NCBI GenBank assembly: GCA_950022295.1
Contig: OX465597.1
Location: 398,231,016-398,295,015 of the forward strand
Length of the DNA stretch: 64,000 nucleotides
Source of the DNA: Bromus sterilis
Taxonomy: Eukaryota; Streptophyta; Magnoliopsida; Poales; Poaceae
Reading direction: 5' to 3'
Within the stretch, counting starts at the first letter, position 1; each line of letters opens with the position of its first letter. The notes under the pieces were generated by a model that was given only the letters and a program-made list of their open reading frames with translations, was not told the DNA's origin and did not search any database. Positions 47,264 through 58,604 of this stretch are shown here, piece by piece. The position numbers were made by a program, and so were the translations under genes.

Positions 47264-47722
47264 ATGGTTCCTAGGCGAGGTGTTGGCCGTGGCCGTGGTC
47301 GTCATGGCCGTGGTGGCCGCACACCACGTTCATGCCGTGGTAGCCGCCATGGTGCGGCGCCGGTGCCTTCCTCTTCTCCCTTGGAAGAGGGATTCTGGCG
47401 CTACAATTTTATTTTGCGTGTTCGTGGCCAAAGTGCCAATCGCATCCTTCTTCCCTCTGCTTTTTCTGCCATTGTCTCTGAACGTGGCTTGGATGGCTTG
47501 CTTCTGCACCTTCAAGGGAGCTGTCGATCTCCTTCTTATGTTGATTTGGAGGTTGATAGCTCTCGCTTGATTTTTCTTGGCTCTGGTTGGAGTTTATTTG
47601 CTCGGCGGTTGAATTTGCGGGATGGTGATTTGCTCAGCTGTCGTTTTGATGGTGAGAGCACTGTCACTGTCCGCGCTTTCGATCCGAGTGGCAACAACAT
47701 GGATCCGCATGGGCAGGAGTAG
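47264..47722 (+). CDS. antisense ORF in Tat element: Arg/Gly-rich protein with B3-like DNA-binding domain
   Basis: This 152-codon frame runs opposite to the retrotransposon. Residues 1-30 are Arg/Gly-rich (RGVGRGRGRHGRGGR), resembling AT-hook or RG motifs. Residues about 48-145 resemble a plant B3 domain: FILRVRG, a LLPSAFSAIV element, then RLIFLGSGWSLFARRLNLRD, GDLLSCRFDG and VRAFDPSG. These last motifs are the hallmark of REM-like B3 proteins. The TAG at 47720-47722 is followed in the same frame by 58 more codons (to 47899), Ser-rich and acidic, ending with a basic KPPVKRVRQ that could be a nuclear signal, so the original protein was probably about 211 aa. Antisense extra ORFs are known in Tat elements. 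A B3 identity is my inference. Confidence 0.7.
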   Translation: MVPRRGVGRGRGRHGRGGRTPRSCRGSRHGAAPVPSSSPLEEGFWRYNFILRVRGQSANRILLPSAFSAIVSERGLDGLLLHLQGSCRSPSYVDLEVDSSRLIFLGSGWSLFARRLNLRDGDLLSCRFDGESTVTVRAFDPSGNNMDPHGQE

Positions 47723-47899
47723 AGCAGCGATAATTCCACAAAGTCGAGAAGTCCATCACCGGCGTCTTCGACTGCTTCTTCTTCCAGGGACTCTTCTGGC
47801 GGTGGTGGTGATCCGTCTTCAACTGCTTCCTCCTCTGCCTCTGAAGAAGACCTCGATGTCAAGCCACCGGTTAAAAGAGTCCGGCAGGCGACCTTGTAG
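47723..47899 (+). pseudogene. in-frame continuation of the B3-like ORF after a TAG
   Basis: The 58 codons without a stop read SSDNSTKSRSPSPASS, then a Gly run, SASEEDLD and the basic end KPPVKRVRQATL, ending at TAG 47897-47899. The composition is right for a transcription-factor tail, and the opposite strand offers no better explanation. Confidence 0.55.
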
Positions 47900-48643
47900 A
47901 AGGGGAGGCAGCAGCGTCATCTTTGCCGGCAGCTTGGTTGGAGCTGGAGAAGAAGCTGGTGGAGCAGCGGCTCCGATGGTTCTGCAAATAAGTCGAGCTT
48001 CACCTTTTGTTATGTCATTGACATCATGAACCTGCTGCTTTGACTCCTACTTTGTCTGTGATGATGCTCTTGTACTAGAGTAGATTACCCCTCATGGGCA
48101 CACATGTAGAAGTCATAATTCCTTGGGTGATTCTCTCTTGTAACAGGAGCTGCCTTCTATCCAAATTTAGTTGAGTCCTTTTGCACTGAAGATGATATCT
48201 ATGATGGGAACTGTGTTTTTATCCTTTGTAGTGGAATTTATACTTGAGCCTTTTATGCCACCGAAAGCTGTGTCTTGACCATCAGGAGCTGTCTTCGAAT
48301 CCTTTTGTAACTGAGAGTTTTTTACTGCTGGGGACTGTCTCCGGGTCCATCCTATACTTGGTACTGTTGGTTCTATCGGGTGCGCGGAAGCGCTCCCGAT
48401 GGGAGTAGCCCCCGAGACTATGCTTGAGTCGAAGGGTCAGGCGTAGGCTAAAATTTGTTTCCTATGTTGTCTTTTTATCGGGTGCGCGGCAGCGCTCCCG
48501 ATGGGAGTAGGCCCCGAGTCTTTAGGTGATCGTTGGTGATCGGGTGAAGACTAGATGAACTTGTGCTTCCTCCAAAGTTTCTTCAAAAGTGCTTGGATGC
48601 CATGAGAGTGTTGATAGTCGTCTCTCGGGTGGGGTTTGTGCGC
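47900..48643. other. Tat element 3' region between antisense ORF and repeat array
   Basis: It is non-coding. Two copies of a unit TCGGGTGCGCGG-AGCGCTCCCGATGGGAGTAG lie at about 48378 and 48479 (period about 101). It may contain the 3' UTR of the antisense transcript. Confidence 0.5.
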
Positions 48644-49135
48644 GAGGCCCCGAGTGCTTCATGGAGGGGGTCGCGTAGGTGATAGCGTTGCTCGGGTTTT
48701 TTGTCTTCTCAGGTCCCCGAGTGCTTGGATTAAGATCGCGTAGGCGATAGAGTTGCTCGGGGGGTTTTTCTTCTTAAGCCCCCGAGTGCTTCGATTAAGA
48801 TCGCGTGTGCGATGGCAGTTGCTCGGGGGGGGGAGTTTCCTCTTAGCCCCTGAGTGCTTTGGTTAAGATCACATGTGCGATAGCAGATGCTCGGGGGGGG
48901 GGGGGGAGTTTCCTCTTCAGCCCCCAAGTGCTTCGATTAAGATCGCATGTGCGATGGCAGTTGCTCGGGGGGGGGGGGGGAGTTTCCTCTTCAGCCCCCG
49001 AGTGCTTCGATTAAGATCGCGTGTGCGATGGCAGTTGCTCGGGGGGGAGTTTCCTCTTCAGCCCCCGAGTGTTTTGGTTAAGATCGCATGTGCGATGGCA
49101 GTTGCTCGGGGGGGAGTTTCCTCTTCAGCCCCCGA
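48644..49135. repeat. 7-copy G-rich tandem repeat array in the Tat 3' region
   Basis: Units of about 66-73 bp each contain CCCCGAGTGCTT, AAGATCGCGTGTGCGAT, GTTGCTCGG, then a G-run of 6 to 14 and GTTTCCTCTTCAG. Length differences come from the G-run. The unit is most uniform in the right half. Variable tandem repeats in the 3' region are typical of Tat/Ogre elements and can seed satellites. Frames across the array are not genes. Confidence 0.9.
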
Positions 49136-49332
49136 GGGCTTTGAGATGGCAGTATTTGGGCGACAGTTATTTTATTGCGGTCAAGAGATTTACATGAATT
49201 GCCCGTCATGTCCGACCGATATGGTCTATGGATAGAATAGTCGCAAGTTTGCTACGGTCCATGGGTTGCCCACGTCCTCGTCTGTCTTTGGGTTCTTCAG
49301 GCTGTAGGCGCCGCCTCCGATGACTTCTGAGA

Positions 49333-50539
49333 TTATGAATGGTCCTTCCCATTGGGGGCGAGTTTGTGGACCTTCTCTTGTATTAGTCGTAGGACTAGAT
49401 CACCTTTGTTGAAGGTTCTAGTGCGCAGTCGACTGCTTTGGTAGGTACGCAGTTTGCCTTGGTACCCTTCTGATTTTGCCAGGGCTGTGTCTCTTGCTTC
49501 GTCAGCCGTATCTTTATCGTCTTGTAATGCTTCTTCTGCTTCTTCTTCCTCGTATCGGGTGACCCGGGGTGCTCCGAACTTGAGGTCATGTGGCAGGACT
49601 GCCTCTGCTCCGTACACCATGAAGAAGGGTGTGTATTGGGTTGCAGTGTTTGGCGTGGTTCGTAAGCTCCACAGGACCGCGGGGAGTTCTTCTACCCAGT
49701 TACCGGCGGCTTGCTCGAGTGGTGCGAGGAGTCGTTTCTTGATTCCTCCACAGACAAGGCCGTTTGATTTTTCCACCTGGCCGTTGGACCGTGGGTGCGC
49801 GACTGATGCGTAATTGATTTTGATGCCCAGTTCTTCGCAGAAGTTCTGAAATTCTGCGGCCGTGAAGTTCGTGCCGTTGTCCGTGATGATGTTGTGTGGT
49901 ACTCCGAATCTGAAGATGATCTACTTGATGAAGTTGACAGCCGTGAGAGCTGTGGAGCTGGTGATGGGTACTGCTTCGATCCACTTGGTGAACTTGTCGA
50001 CTGCGACAAGCAGGTGTGTCCTTCCGCCCTTGGATGATTTATTTAGTGGGCCCACCATGTCGAGTCCCCAGATGGCGAACGTCCAGGATAGTGGTATGGT
50101 TTTGAGCTCTAATGCGGGAGCGTGTGGCCTGTTGGCGAATTTTTGGCAGGCAACACAATGTCGCACGATTTCTTCTGCGTTTTCATTGCTGTGGGCCAGT
50201 AGAACCCAGCTCGAAATGCTTTGGACACGAGCACTTGACTGCTCGCGTGGTGTCCGCAGGTGCCTTCGTGGATTTCGAGCAAGAGGGCTTTGCCGTCCTC
50301 TTCATCAATGCACTTTTGGAGTATCTGGTGATGCTGCGCTTATATAATTGTCTGTTTATCACCGTGAATGCCTTGGATCGTCGGCTGATGCGTCGTGCTT
50401 CGGCCACGTCTTGTGGTAGCGTGCCTTCGATTAGGAATTGGAGGAACGGTTTTGTCCAGACGGGTCCTTCGAACTCTGTCGGGGCTGTGCTGTCGGATGT
50501 GCTGGTGCCTGTGCCTTCTGATAGGGTTGCTGCTGCCAC
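49333..50539 (-). pseudogene. Tat integrase, broken
   Basis: In minus reading, the N-terminal piece (LYKRSITRYS) shifts frame near 50330 and again near 50190. The zinc-finger ligands are visible across frames: HEG-x-CGHH, then CVACQKFANRPH. The catalytic core keeps D (WGLDMVGP), D (ITDNGTNF) and E (NGQVEKSN), and continues to FFMVYGAEAVLPHDLKFG. A TAG at 49921-49923 interrupts the core. It cannot make an intact integrase. Confidence 0.85.
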
Positions 50540-51376
50540 CTACGCTATTTCTGTTGCGTCTTCGCCGTCCGCGACTGCTTCAGATGTTGCTGCCTGCACC
50601 TTGATGGACCTCCGGTTGATGCTTTCGAGAAAAACGCCTGGTGGTACGGGCGCCCTGGTCGAACCGATGTTCGCGAGCTCGTCGGCTTCTGTGTTGTTGT
50701 CCCTGGTGATGTAGTTGAGCTCGCAACCGTTGAAATTTCCTTCGAGTTCGTTGTAGAGCTTTTGGTATGCAGCCATGTTGTCGGATATTGCGTTGCAGTT
50801 TCTCATCGTCTGTTGGACGACGAGGTTGGAGTCCCCGTAAATTATGAGGCGAGTGGCTCCGCATGTTTTGGCCATGCGCATGCCATGGAGGAGTGCCTCG
50901 TATTCTGCTTTGTTGTTGGAGGCGTGACTAAAGTTGATCTGGAGGACGTATTTCAGCTTTGTTCCTTTGGGGGAGATGAGTACAACTCCTGCCCCAGCTC
51001 CTTGTTGTCTCTTGGACCCATCGAAGAACATTGACCATGAGCTTGATAGGTCTGGGGGGCCTGGTGTTTGAACCTCCGTCCACTCAACCAGGAAATCTGG
51101 GAGTGCTTGGGCTTTGATGGTTGTTGGGTGCTTGAACTGCAGGTCCCGTGGGCTGAGCTCGATGTTCCACTCGGCGACTCGCCCGGTTGCTCCAGGGTTA
51201 TTAAGTATGTCGGCGAGTGGTGCGCTGCTCATGATTGTGATAGGGTGCTCGTCGAAGTATTGGGACACCTTTCTTGAGGTCGTGATGATGGCTAGTAGTA
51301 GCTTCTGATAGTGCGGGTACCGCTGCTGGGATTTGGTCAGGAGCATGCTGAGGTAGTAGATTGGTCCCTGGATGCT
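50540..51376 (-). pseudogene. Tat second (archaeal-like) RNase H domain
   Basis: It is in frame with the RT after the TAG 51377-51379. A connecting part (YPHYQKLLLAIITTSRKVSQYF) is followed by a ribonuclease H fold with its four acidic residues: MFFDGSKRQQGAGAGVVL, NNKAEYEALLHGM, IYGDSNLVVQQ and NTEADELANIG. This extra RNase H is characteristic of Tat-clade elements. It ends at TAG 50540-50542, after which the integrase follows in frame. Confidence 0.87.
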
Positions 51377-52840
51377 CTAGACTTTGCCTTCTTCCGCACG
51401 TTCGACAACGAGTGCTGTGCTTACCACACTGCTGTGTGCTGCCACGTAGATGTATAGCTTCTCTCGCTCCTTGGGTACCGCCAGGATTGGTGGGGTCGAA
51501 AGCGTCTTTTTCAGGTCCACGAATGCTTGGCGGGCTTCTTCCGTCCACTCGAATTTCTCTCCTTTCCTGAGCAGCTGGTAGAAAGGCAGCGTGCGTTCTC
51601 CCAGCCTGCTGATGAAGCGGCTTAGGGCTGCGAGTTTTCCAGTGAGCTGCTGTACTCCTTTGACGTCGTTTGGTTCTTGCATGCGGGTGATGGCTTGGAC
51701 TTTCTCGTGGTTTGCTTCGATCCCGCGGGCAGAGACCATGTAGCCAAGCAACTTTCCTGCCGGTACGCCGAATGCGCACTTCTTTGGGTTGAGTTTGATT
51801 CTGTATTTGTTGAGTGCCGCAAAGGTTTTGCGCAGGTCGTCGAGTAGTGTTGCTGCTTTATAGGTCTTGATGACGATGTCCTCTACGTAGACTTGTACGT
51901 TTCTTACGATTTGCTCCTTCAGGCAGGCCTGCATCATTCGTTGGTAAGTGGCGCCTGCGTTTTTGAGCCCGAAGGGCATGGTCTTGTAGCAGAATACTCC
52001 GTAGGGGGTGATGAACGATGTGTGTTCTTCGTCTTCTTCCTTCATTCTGATCTGGTTGTATCCTGAGTAAGCGTCAAGAAAGGAGAGTAGATCGCACCCT
52101 GCTGTTGAGTCGATTATCTCATCGATTCTAGGCAGGGGGAAGTGGTCCTTCGGGCAATGTTTGTTGACTGGTCCGTAGTCGACACACATGCGTAGCACTG
52201 TCGTGTCTTTCTTTGGCACCAGCACTGGGTTGGCTATCCAGGTGGCTTTCTTCGTTTCTCGGATGAACTGGGCGTCGAGTAACCGGTTGACTTCCTCCCC
52301 GATTGCTCTGCGCTTGGGCTCCGAGAATCGTCTCAGCGCTTGCTTCACTGGCCTCGTGTTTGGCTTGATGCGTAGGGCGTGTTCCGCGAATTCGCGTGGT
52401 ATCCCAGGCATGTCGGCTGGGCACCAGGCGAATATTTCCCACTTGTCTCGAAGGAAGGCGACGAGAGCTGCTGCCTGCTCCTCTGGTAGGTGGGCGTACA
52501 CGCGGATTGTTTTGTCTGGGTCCGTCGGGTGCACTTGGTGAGTGACTGTGTCACCGTCGATGCTGAAGTCGCGTCCGTACTCCCTGGATTCGCTTCTGTT
52601 CACCAATGGGAAGGTGCTCTTGTCCGTCACCATGGCTATTTCTCTGAGTTCTTGTTTGGCTCCGAATGTGTCGGAGATTCTGTGGAAGTCACGATCACAT
52701 TGATCTGATTTGATGAAGCTTCTGTTGTTCGTGAGGACTCCTGATGATCCTGGCATCTTGAGCTTGAGGTAGGCGTAGTGTGGGACCGCCATGAATTGCG
52801 CGAATGCTGGTCGTCCCAGTATGGCGTGATACCGCGATTG
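51377..52840 (-). pseudogene. Tat reverse transcriptase with YVED active site
   Basis: The RT begins near PHYAYLKLKMPG. Motifs in order are RMCVDYGPVNKHCPKD, DLLSFLDAYSGYNQIRM (first catalytic Asp kept), PFGLKNAGATYQRMMQ, then VQVYVEDIVIKT, where the usual YVDD has Glu for the first Asp. A connection and a decayed first RNase H (VAAHSSVVSTALVVER) lead to KV followed by TAG, where CAG is expected. The change in the metal-binding residue alone should abolish polymerase activity. Confidence 0.88.
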
Positions 52841-53776
52841 CTAGTCGAGTACCTCGAACTCGAGGACGTGCTTTGCGAAGCTACGCCGGTTGCCAAAGAC
52901 GACTTCGAGTTCGACGATTCCGAGGGATGTGGCTGCTTCTCCTGGGACTACCCCGTGCAACTCGGTGCTTGATTTTCTCCACACTGATCGTGGGATCAGC
53001 ATCTTTTGCAGGGTGCTGGCGAAGATGATGTTCATGCTGCTGCCTCCGTCCATGAAGACCCGGTCCATGTCGTATCCTCCGATTTGTGCATCGAGCACTA
53101 GGGGTGCATGCCCCGGTCTTGGGACTGCGAGTGGATGGTCGTTCTGTGAGAACGTGATGCTGGTCTCCGTGTCGTGCAATTGGTAGACTTCGACTATGTT
53201 TATGCTCTCGGATGCTCTGGCTTGCAGGGTTTGGGCGTCGCGTTGTGCTTGCGGTACTCTTCCTTCTTGGATCATGAGCACTTGTGCTTGCGGCGGGCTA
53301 TGACGTCCTTCCGGGTTTGAGGTCGGCGATTGCTCGGGTCGTCGGTTGCGTCTGTCGTCTTTCTGCTTCTCCTTCTTGAGGTCGCCGGCTAGCTTGTTGA
53401 ACAGACGGCAGTCCCTCAAAGTGTGCCCTGACCTGACGTGTCCCCAGTCATCCTCGAAGTTGTGGATCGTAAAGGGTCCTCCTAGCTGTTCTCTGGCCGT
53501 GAGTTTGCTGGATCCGGCATGCCTCTTCCTTCTTGAGATTCTGAAGATCTGCTCGTGATCTTCCGGGTGCACGTGGAAGCGAGGATCGATTTCGATTCCT
53601 CGACTCATGTCTTGGTTCCCGATGAGGTTGGCGAATTCATCCGGCCTTCGATCTGGGTTGTAGTACTCGCCAACAGGTGTCTCGGAGTCGCTGTCTTGGT
53701 TGACGGCAGATGCTCGTGCGGCGGTATGTCGTCGAGTGGTCGTCAGTTGCGCGACTGCGTGATGTGGCTCGTTCAT
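52841..53776 (-). pseudogene. Tat gag C-terminus and protease
   Basis: The frame starts at MNEPHHAVAQL but lacks most of the gag core. Gag-derived spacer (YYNPDRRPDEFANLIG) leads quickly to HTLRDCRLFNKLAGDLKKEK. The protease has the active site FMDGGSSMNIIF and PRSVWRKSSTELHGVVPGE. The TAG at 52841-52843 separates it in frame from the RT (EVLD, stop, QSRYHA). An internal gag deletion is inferred. Confidence 0.8.
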
Positions 53777-54207
53777 TGGGGCTCTTCTGTAGTTATCCCA
53801 TGCGCGCCTTTTGGGTCGTCGATTCCTTCTGCCTTGGCGGTGATTCTGCTAATCGTTGGATTCGATCTCGTAGTCATTGTCTTGATGTGCGGCAGGTGGC
53901 CGGGCGGTGGTGGGTTGTCGGAAGATTTGCGAGTCCTCCGCTGCGCGTCGCAGTTCGTCGAGTGGTATCCCTTCGTAGAGGCCCCTCGCCGTTCTTCTGG
54001 GTCGTCGACTCCTACGGCGCTGGCGCTGTGCTTGGCTGTCACCGTCGTATCAGTCCTGGCATGACTGTAGCTCGAGTGGTCTTGATGGGGCGGCGGAGAT
54101 GTCCGCCGTGATCTTGAATCCTTCGAGTGGGCTAAGTCTGGGTCTTGCCCTTGCGTTGTAGCTGGCTGAAGATGGGACCGCCGAGATCGTGATCCCAACC
54201 TGCGTAG
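53777..54207 (-). pseudogene. Tat leader and gag N-terminal remnant
   Basis: This lies between the PBS and the readable gag part. Frames rich in Arg/Ser/Thr exist but carry no recognisable motif. Similar phrases (VEWYPF, RRSSGSS on the plus strand) occur twice, so there are internal duplications. Confidence 0.4.
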
Positions 54208-54226
54208 TTCCCACAGACGGCGCCAA
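54208..54226 (-). other. Tat element primer binding site
   Basis: Minus-strand TTGGCGCCGTCTGTGGGAA follows the 5' LTR after one base. It is the common PBS of Tat-type plant elements. Confidence 0.85.
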
Positions 54227-54227
54227 T

Positions 54228-54665
54228 TGACGGGGATCAACCCCGGCAAATCCCATGGTCAGGGACCCTGGGTTATTCATGGGAGGCGCAGGTTGGACGA
54301 CAACTCGTCGGCAAACAAGGAGGCTCGCTCCTGCTCGATATTATTGATTGGGGAGATGCGATTACAGAGGAAGCCAAGGCTGGAGCGCTCAGGGCTAGGG
54401 TTACAGGTGAGATTCGATGTCTTTGGAGTCGCCCCTCCTAGCCCTTATATATCGGGCTAGGTCTCGGGGAATTCATCTACGTGTACAAATAAACTTTCCT
54501 AACCCTAGATTGCTCCTTACGGCGGGTCTTCTCACCTTCCTTGTGAGTCGAGGACTTCTACGTCGGTGCCATCCAGTGGGCCGGGACCGTATCTTCATGG
54601 GCCTTCTACCTTCATGGACACCAGGTAAGCTCATCCGTAGGGGTCGTGGGGTCACCCCCTCGTCA
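54228..54665 (-). repeat. Tat element 5' LTR
   Basis: It runs TGACGGGG to CCTCGTCA. It differs from the 3' LTR at a number of positions, which points to an insertion that is not very recent. Confidence 0.9.
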
Positions 54666-55451
54666 GCAATTGACAGGATTATGAACGCACCGCAATACTA
54701 ACTATGCTACAAAAGAAAGGAAGAGGCTCAAAAGCACGGGCAGTACGCCAAAATAAGTAGACCGAAATCCAAATGCATCTACTAATAATCATCCACCTTG
54801 AGATATCTATCCAGAACATCTCGCTGGTATTAGGTTGCGAGCCCCACCCAAAGTGTAAACCCAAAGCAACAAACAACTGCATTAAAAAGCACTTTGCGTA
54901 AAGTAAACAATCCTTGTAACCGCGGTTACAAGAACCGTTGTTTTCACCCTTGTGGCAACAACACATCCCCTAGACTCATGTTTCTGTCACTCAAGCTAGT
55001 CATCAGGGGGCATGAACCCACAATCGAGCAAAACGTTCCCTCTTGGGGTTACTACCTACTACTTGGCCACAGCAATAAACAACAACGGAGAACATGCAAG
55101 AATTACTTAGGAACAAAAATATAAGAGATAAGAACCAAATATATTACTCAATCACAATCTGAACATAATCTCATAATCCACCAGATCTCATCAAACTCAG
55201 CATAGCAACAGAAGAAAGATTACAAAAGTGCCTCGATCATGTAGGGCAGCTCACGAGGTCTAAACCATGAAGAACAAAGAGGGGAGGAGAACATCACATA
55301 GCTACTGATCACGGACCCATGGTCCAAATAAAACTACTCACAAGACATCCGGGAAGCATCCATGGTGGAGAGGAGACTCCCGGAGGTCGGTCCTCCCTCC
55401 GGCAGGGTGCCGGGAAGAGGTCTTCTTGCGCTCCCGATCTCGGAAGCGCGG

Positions 55452-56834
55452 TGATGCCCCACAGGCGTAAGGGATCGAGATAGTTTTCGCGGGTAAGCTA
55501 ACCCAATTTATTGATTTGACACACGGGGAGCCAAAGAGTATTTATAAGCTTTGACAATTGAGTTGTCAATTCAACCGCACCTGAAATATACTTGCTTGCA
55601 ACAATAGATAAGTGGCAATGGTGATATGATAGTGATGATAGCAACAACAAAAGTAAATAGCAAAAAGTAACAACTAATAACCAGCAGGATTGAAAACACT
55701 ATAGGCTAGGGAGATGGATGGTCGGGCGGTGCATGGATGAGAGTAAACATATAATAGATTCTAATACGAGGCAAGGCACACCGAAGAAACAATAATCATC
55801 TAGGCAAATATCAAACAGTATGCATGTATCCCGTAGGTAGTTGTGCGTGCTTGCAATAAGAACTTGCACAACATCTTTTGTCCTACCATCCCGCTACGAA
55901 CGGGGCCAAAAGGAACTTATGGAAATTAAGGTGCTCCTGTCAAAGAGCACCGGAACAAAGCAATAAACTCAATGGATACATGGAATCCTCAAATCATGGA
56001 CCATCCCCTTTGGTGTCCCAAGCTGTCACCTTTGGGATCGCCGGTTCCGGACCATAATAGGTGCATACAACTCATAGATAGGATCTAGAACACAAATATA
56101 TTCATGAAAACACAAAGGGTTCACATCTAAAAACATGGCACTCGGGCCCAAAGTGACAAGCATTAAGAACAACAAGTTGTAGCAAAGAATATAAACACCA
56201 ATCTAGATGATAGGCAACATGCCCCCAACAATCTGACGAACTATTACATGATTAAACTCATCCAATCCCTACCATCCCTTTTGCCTACAGCAGGGAATTA
56301 CTCACACATGTGAAGAGAAGTCATGGAGGATGGATGGAGTGGCGATGGTGATGACGATGGCGACGATCTCCCCTCTCCGGAGGCCAAATCAGCCTCTAGA
56401 TTAGCCCTCCCGAAGAAGAACAGAGGGTGGCGGCGGCTCCGCGACGGAACTGGGAAAACGACTTCTGTTCTGGGGTTTTCTCGTCACGGGGATAAATAGG
56501 AGATTCGGTAGGGCACTAGAGGAGGGGGAGCAGCCCAGGCGGCCTGAGGGCGCGGCCCCACCCCTCTCCGCGCCAGGGGGGCGCCTGGGGCCCCCAGGGC
56601 TCCCCTCTGGTCCCACTTGTGGCTCCTGGCTCCATCGGGTGCGTGGATTTTCTGGTATTTTTTTGGGAATTTTCCAGGATGTCTAAAAATCCATTTCCTG
56701 CACATAATAAAACCATACAGGCAGCTCTTCTGAAAACAGCGTTAGTCCGGGTTAGTTTCTTCCAAATCATACAAGAATGAGGGCAAAACAATAGCAAAAG
56801 TGTTTGGAAAAGTAGATACGTTTGAGACGTATCA
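55452..56834 (-). repeat. E5 3' LTR
   Basis: On the plus strand it runs TGATGCCCC to GAGACGTATCA, 1383 bp. The polypurine tract (plus ACTCCCCCAAGCTT) is at 56835-56848. Confidence 0.9.
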
Positions 56835-56848
56835 ACTCCCCCAAGCTT

Positions 56849-58604
56849 AGCATATTGCTTGTCCTCAAGCAATTCAGTTCAACGAACTGGACGCGACAAA
56901 GAAAACTTTGACAAACTCTTTTGCTTCATTAGATGTATATAAGCATGTACTACGAAAAGAGTTTAGCAAGTAATGAAACAATGCTATAAGGACAATGCAC
57001 GAAACAATTCTTCTTTCATGTGATCAGTCAAAAACAACTAAAAGTAAATAATAAGCTACTGAAAATCAAGACAGGATCACAATGCACATAACTTGAACAT
57101 ACTTGAGTGGCATTTCGCTAGCCTCCATGAGTGAAGCAAAACATAAATGCAGAAACTCCTCCGGAGTTTTAAAGGTGACTAGAACTCAGTATTTCAGACT
57201 AGCAATAACACAAGCATGCAGAAGACAATGTAATACTTTGGGACAATGCATGTTACAATAAGAATGACAATTATGCTCTCATAGTTGGTGCCTTGAAGAA
57301 AGAAGGGGAGACTCTCGAACCGTGGCTTTTGATGGCAAGGTTGAAAACCCGTGAAAGGAAGCGAAGACTAAACATTTGCCAGAGCTCTTGGTTTTGAAAA
57401 CAGAGATAAAACATTTTTTTGAGAGGAGTAACTTTCCAGTCAACGGTAAACGGTAAAGGTTTCTCAATATCTCCCATCCCAACCATATATAATGCCTTTT
57501 GCTGACACATATTCCCTTATCCATAAATCCTTTGATGGTCTACGGAACCTTTTATTTTGCCTCAAGGATGGAAGGAGGGTATCGTTCCACCTATCATAAG
57601 CAGCATTTGGTCCATTTCACTCCATCATCAAGTATGGGGGAGGTGTAACTCTCATATTTTTTTTCTGTTTGACTAGTTAAAACTTCCGTCAAAATATTTT
57701 TGGCATGAAAGATACTGATTTCCCCTCACCGCACCATGAGCTTGTATGGTTACAAAAAGGGAAACTTTTGAATAAATTTCGAGGTGGCACAAGAAAGTCT
57801 AAGTTAGGAGTGGCCGGTAAATACCACATATAGGTAGGTATGGTGGACTCAAATGGAACAACTGGGTTTGAAAAAGGAGTTTGGAAGCACAAGCAGAAAT
57901 CCGCTTGGTGCGAGCGAAGGCTAGCAAAATACTGGGAAGCGACAACCTAGAGAGCAATAACTGTCATAATCATGCAGAGCGACAAAGCAACATTGAATCG
58001 GGCATGAAAGTGATATAACTATTCTGAAACAAAAAGATCATCAAGGCAAAAGTAGACTTTTAGTCATAAGCATGTGTGAACATGTGCCAAGTCAATCCAA
58101 AAATTCTCCGAAGGGAAATACCACTTCAGTATGCCAGACCATGAACAATGCAATGCATGTAAATCATTTCAACAACACATTATGTACTCTAGCTATTTAA
58201 GATTAGCCACACGGAAAGCATGAACACTGGGAAAGCATTTTAAACACAACACTATGTCGCTACAAGCTGGTCTCTAGATCATAAGTACAGGCATATGTAC
58301 AGAAGTAGAAACAAGAAGAGTTCATACCGGTTTTCCTTGTTGCTTCCCTTCCGTCGATCTTCGTCATTACTGCCTGGTCACTTGCATGACCGAACGTAGG
58401 AAATATAATCAAATGCCATCACGGAATCGAGCTGATCTCTGGAAACAAAGCAAATTAAAGAGAGAAAGGAAATCTTTTTGGGTTTTTCAAAGGTTAAAAG
58501 AAGGCAAAAGAAAAGAGGAAACGGGCAAAAGCTTCGAAAAGGATCAAAGCGAATAAAATGGATAATACAATGGAAAAGTGAGAAGGGCACGTACTCCCCC
58601 AAGC
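56849..58604 (-). other. E5 non-coding 3' region
   Basis: It is homologous by eye to E2 36003-37787, with no supported ORF. Confidence 0.7.

Larger units (their letters stand above)
45566..54665 (-). mobile_element. Tat-clade Gypsy retrotransposon with antisense B3-like ORF
   Basis: It is flanked by TSD GCAAT (45561-45565 and 54666-54670). LTRs are short (437 and 438 bp, starting TGACG on both strands). Element direction is minus: PBS, gag-protease, RT, a decayed first RNase H, an additional RNase H (the archaeal-like type of this clade), and integrase. A 3.3 kb 3' region follows, containing tandem repeats and an ORF on the opposite strand. Several in-frame TAG stops and frameshifts make it non-functional. 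Confidence 0.9.
45148..55451 (-). repeat. E1-family LTR, second copy, split by the Tat element and E5
   Basis: The LTR sequence runs 45148-45565 and 54671-55451. Between them is the Tat element with its GCAAT duplication. The right end at 55451 is cut by E5, inside the conserved GC-rich stretch (CCGCGCTTCC in LTR sense). The rest should lie beyond the window. Confidence 0.8.

Noticed and set aside
47031..47570. 179-codon plus ORF overlapping the B3-like ORF in another frame
   Set aside because: The motif content (B3 hallmarks, TATA spacing, in-frame tail) supports the 47264 frame. The other is a shadow.
48644..49135. possible CRISPR-like array
   Set aside because: The repeats are directly adjacent with no unique spacers, in a plant retroelement. 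This is an ordinary tandem array.
48873..49235. 120-codon plus ORF in the G-rich repeats
   Set aside because: The frame repeats with the tandem unit, so it is a repeat artefact.
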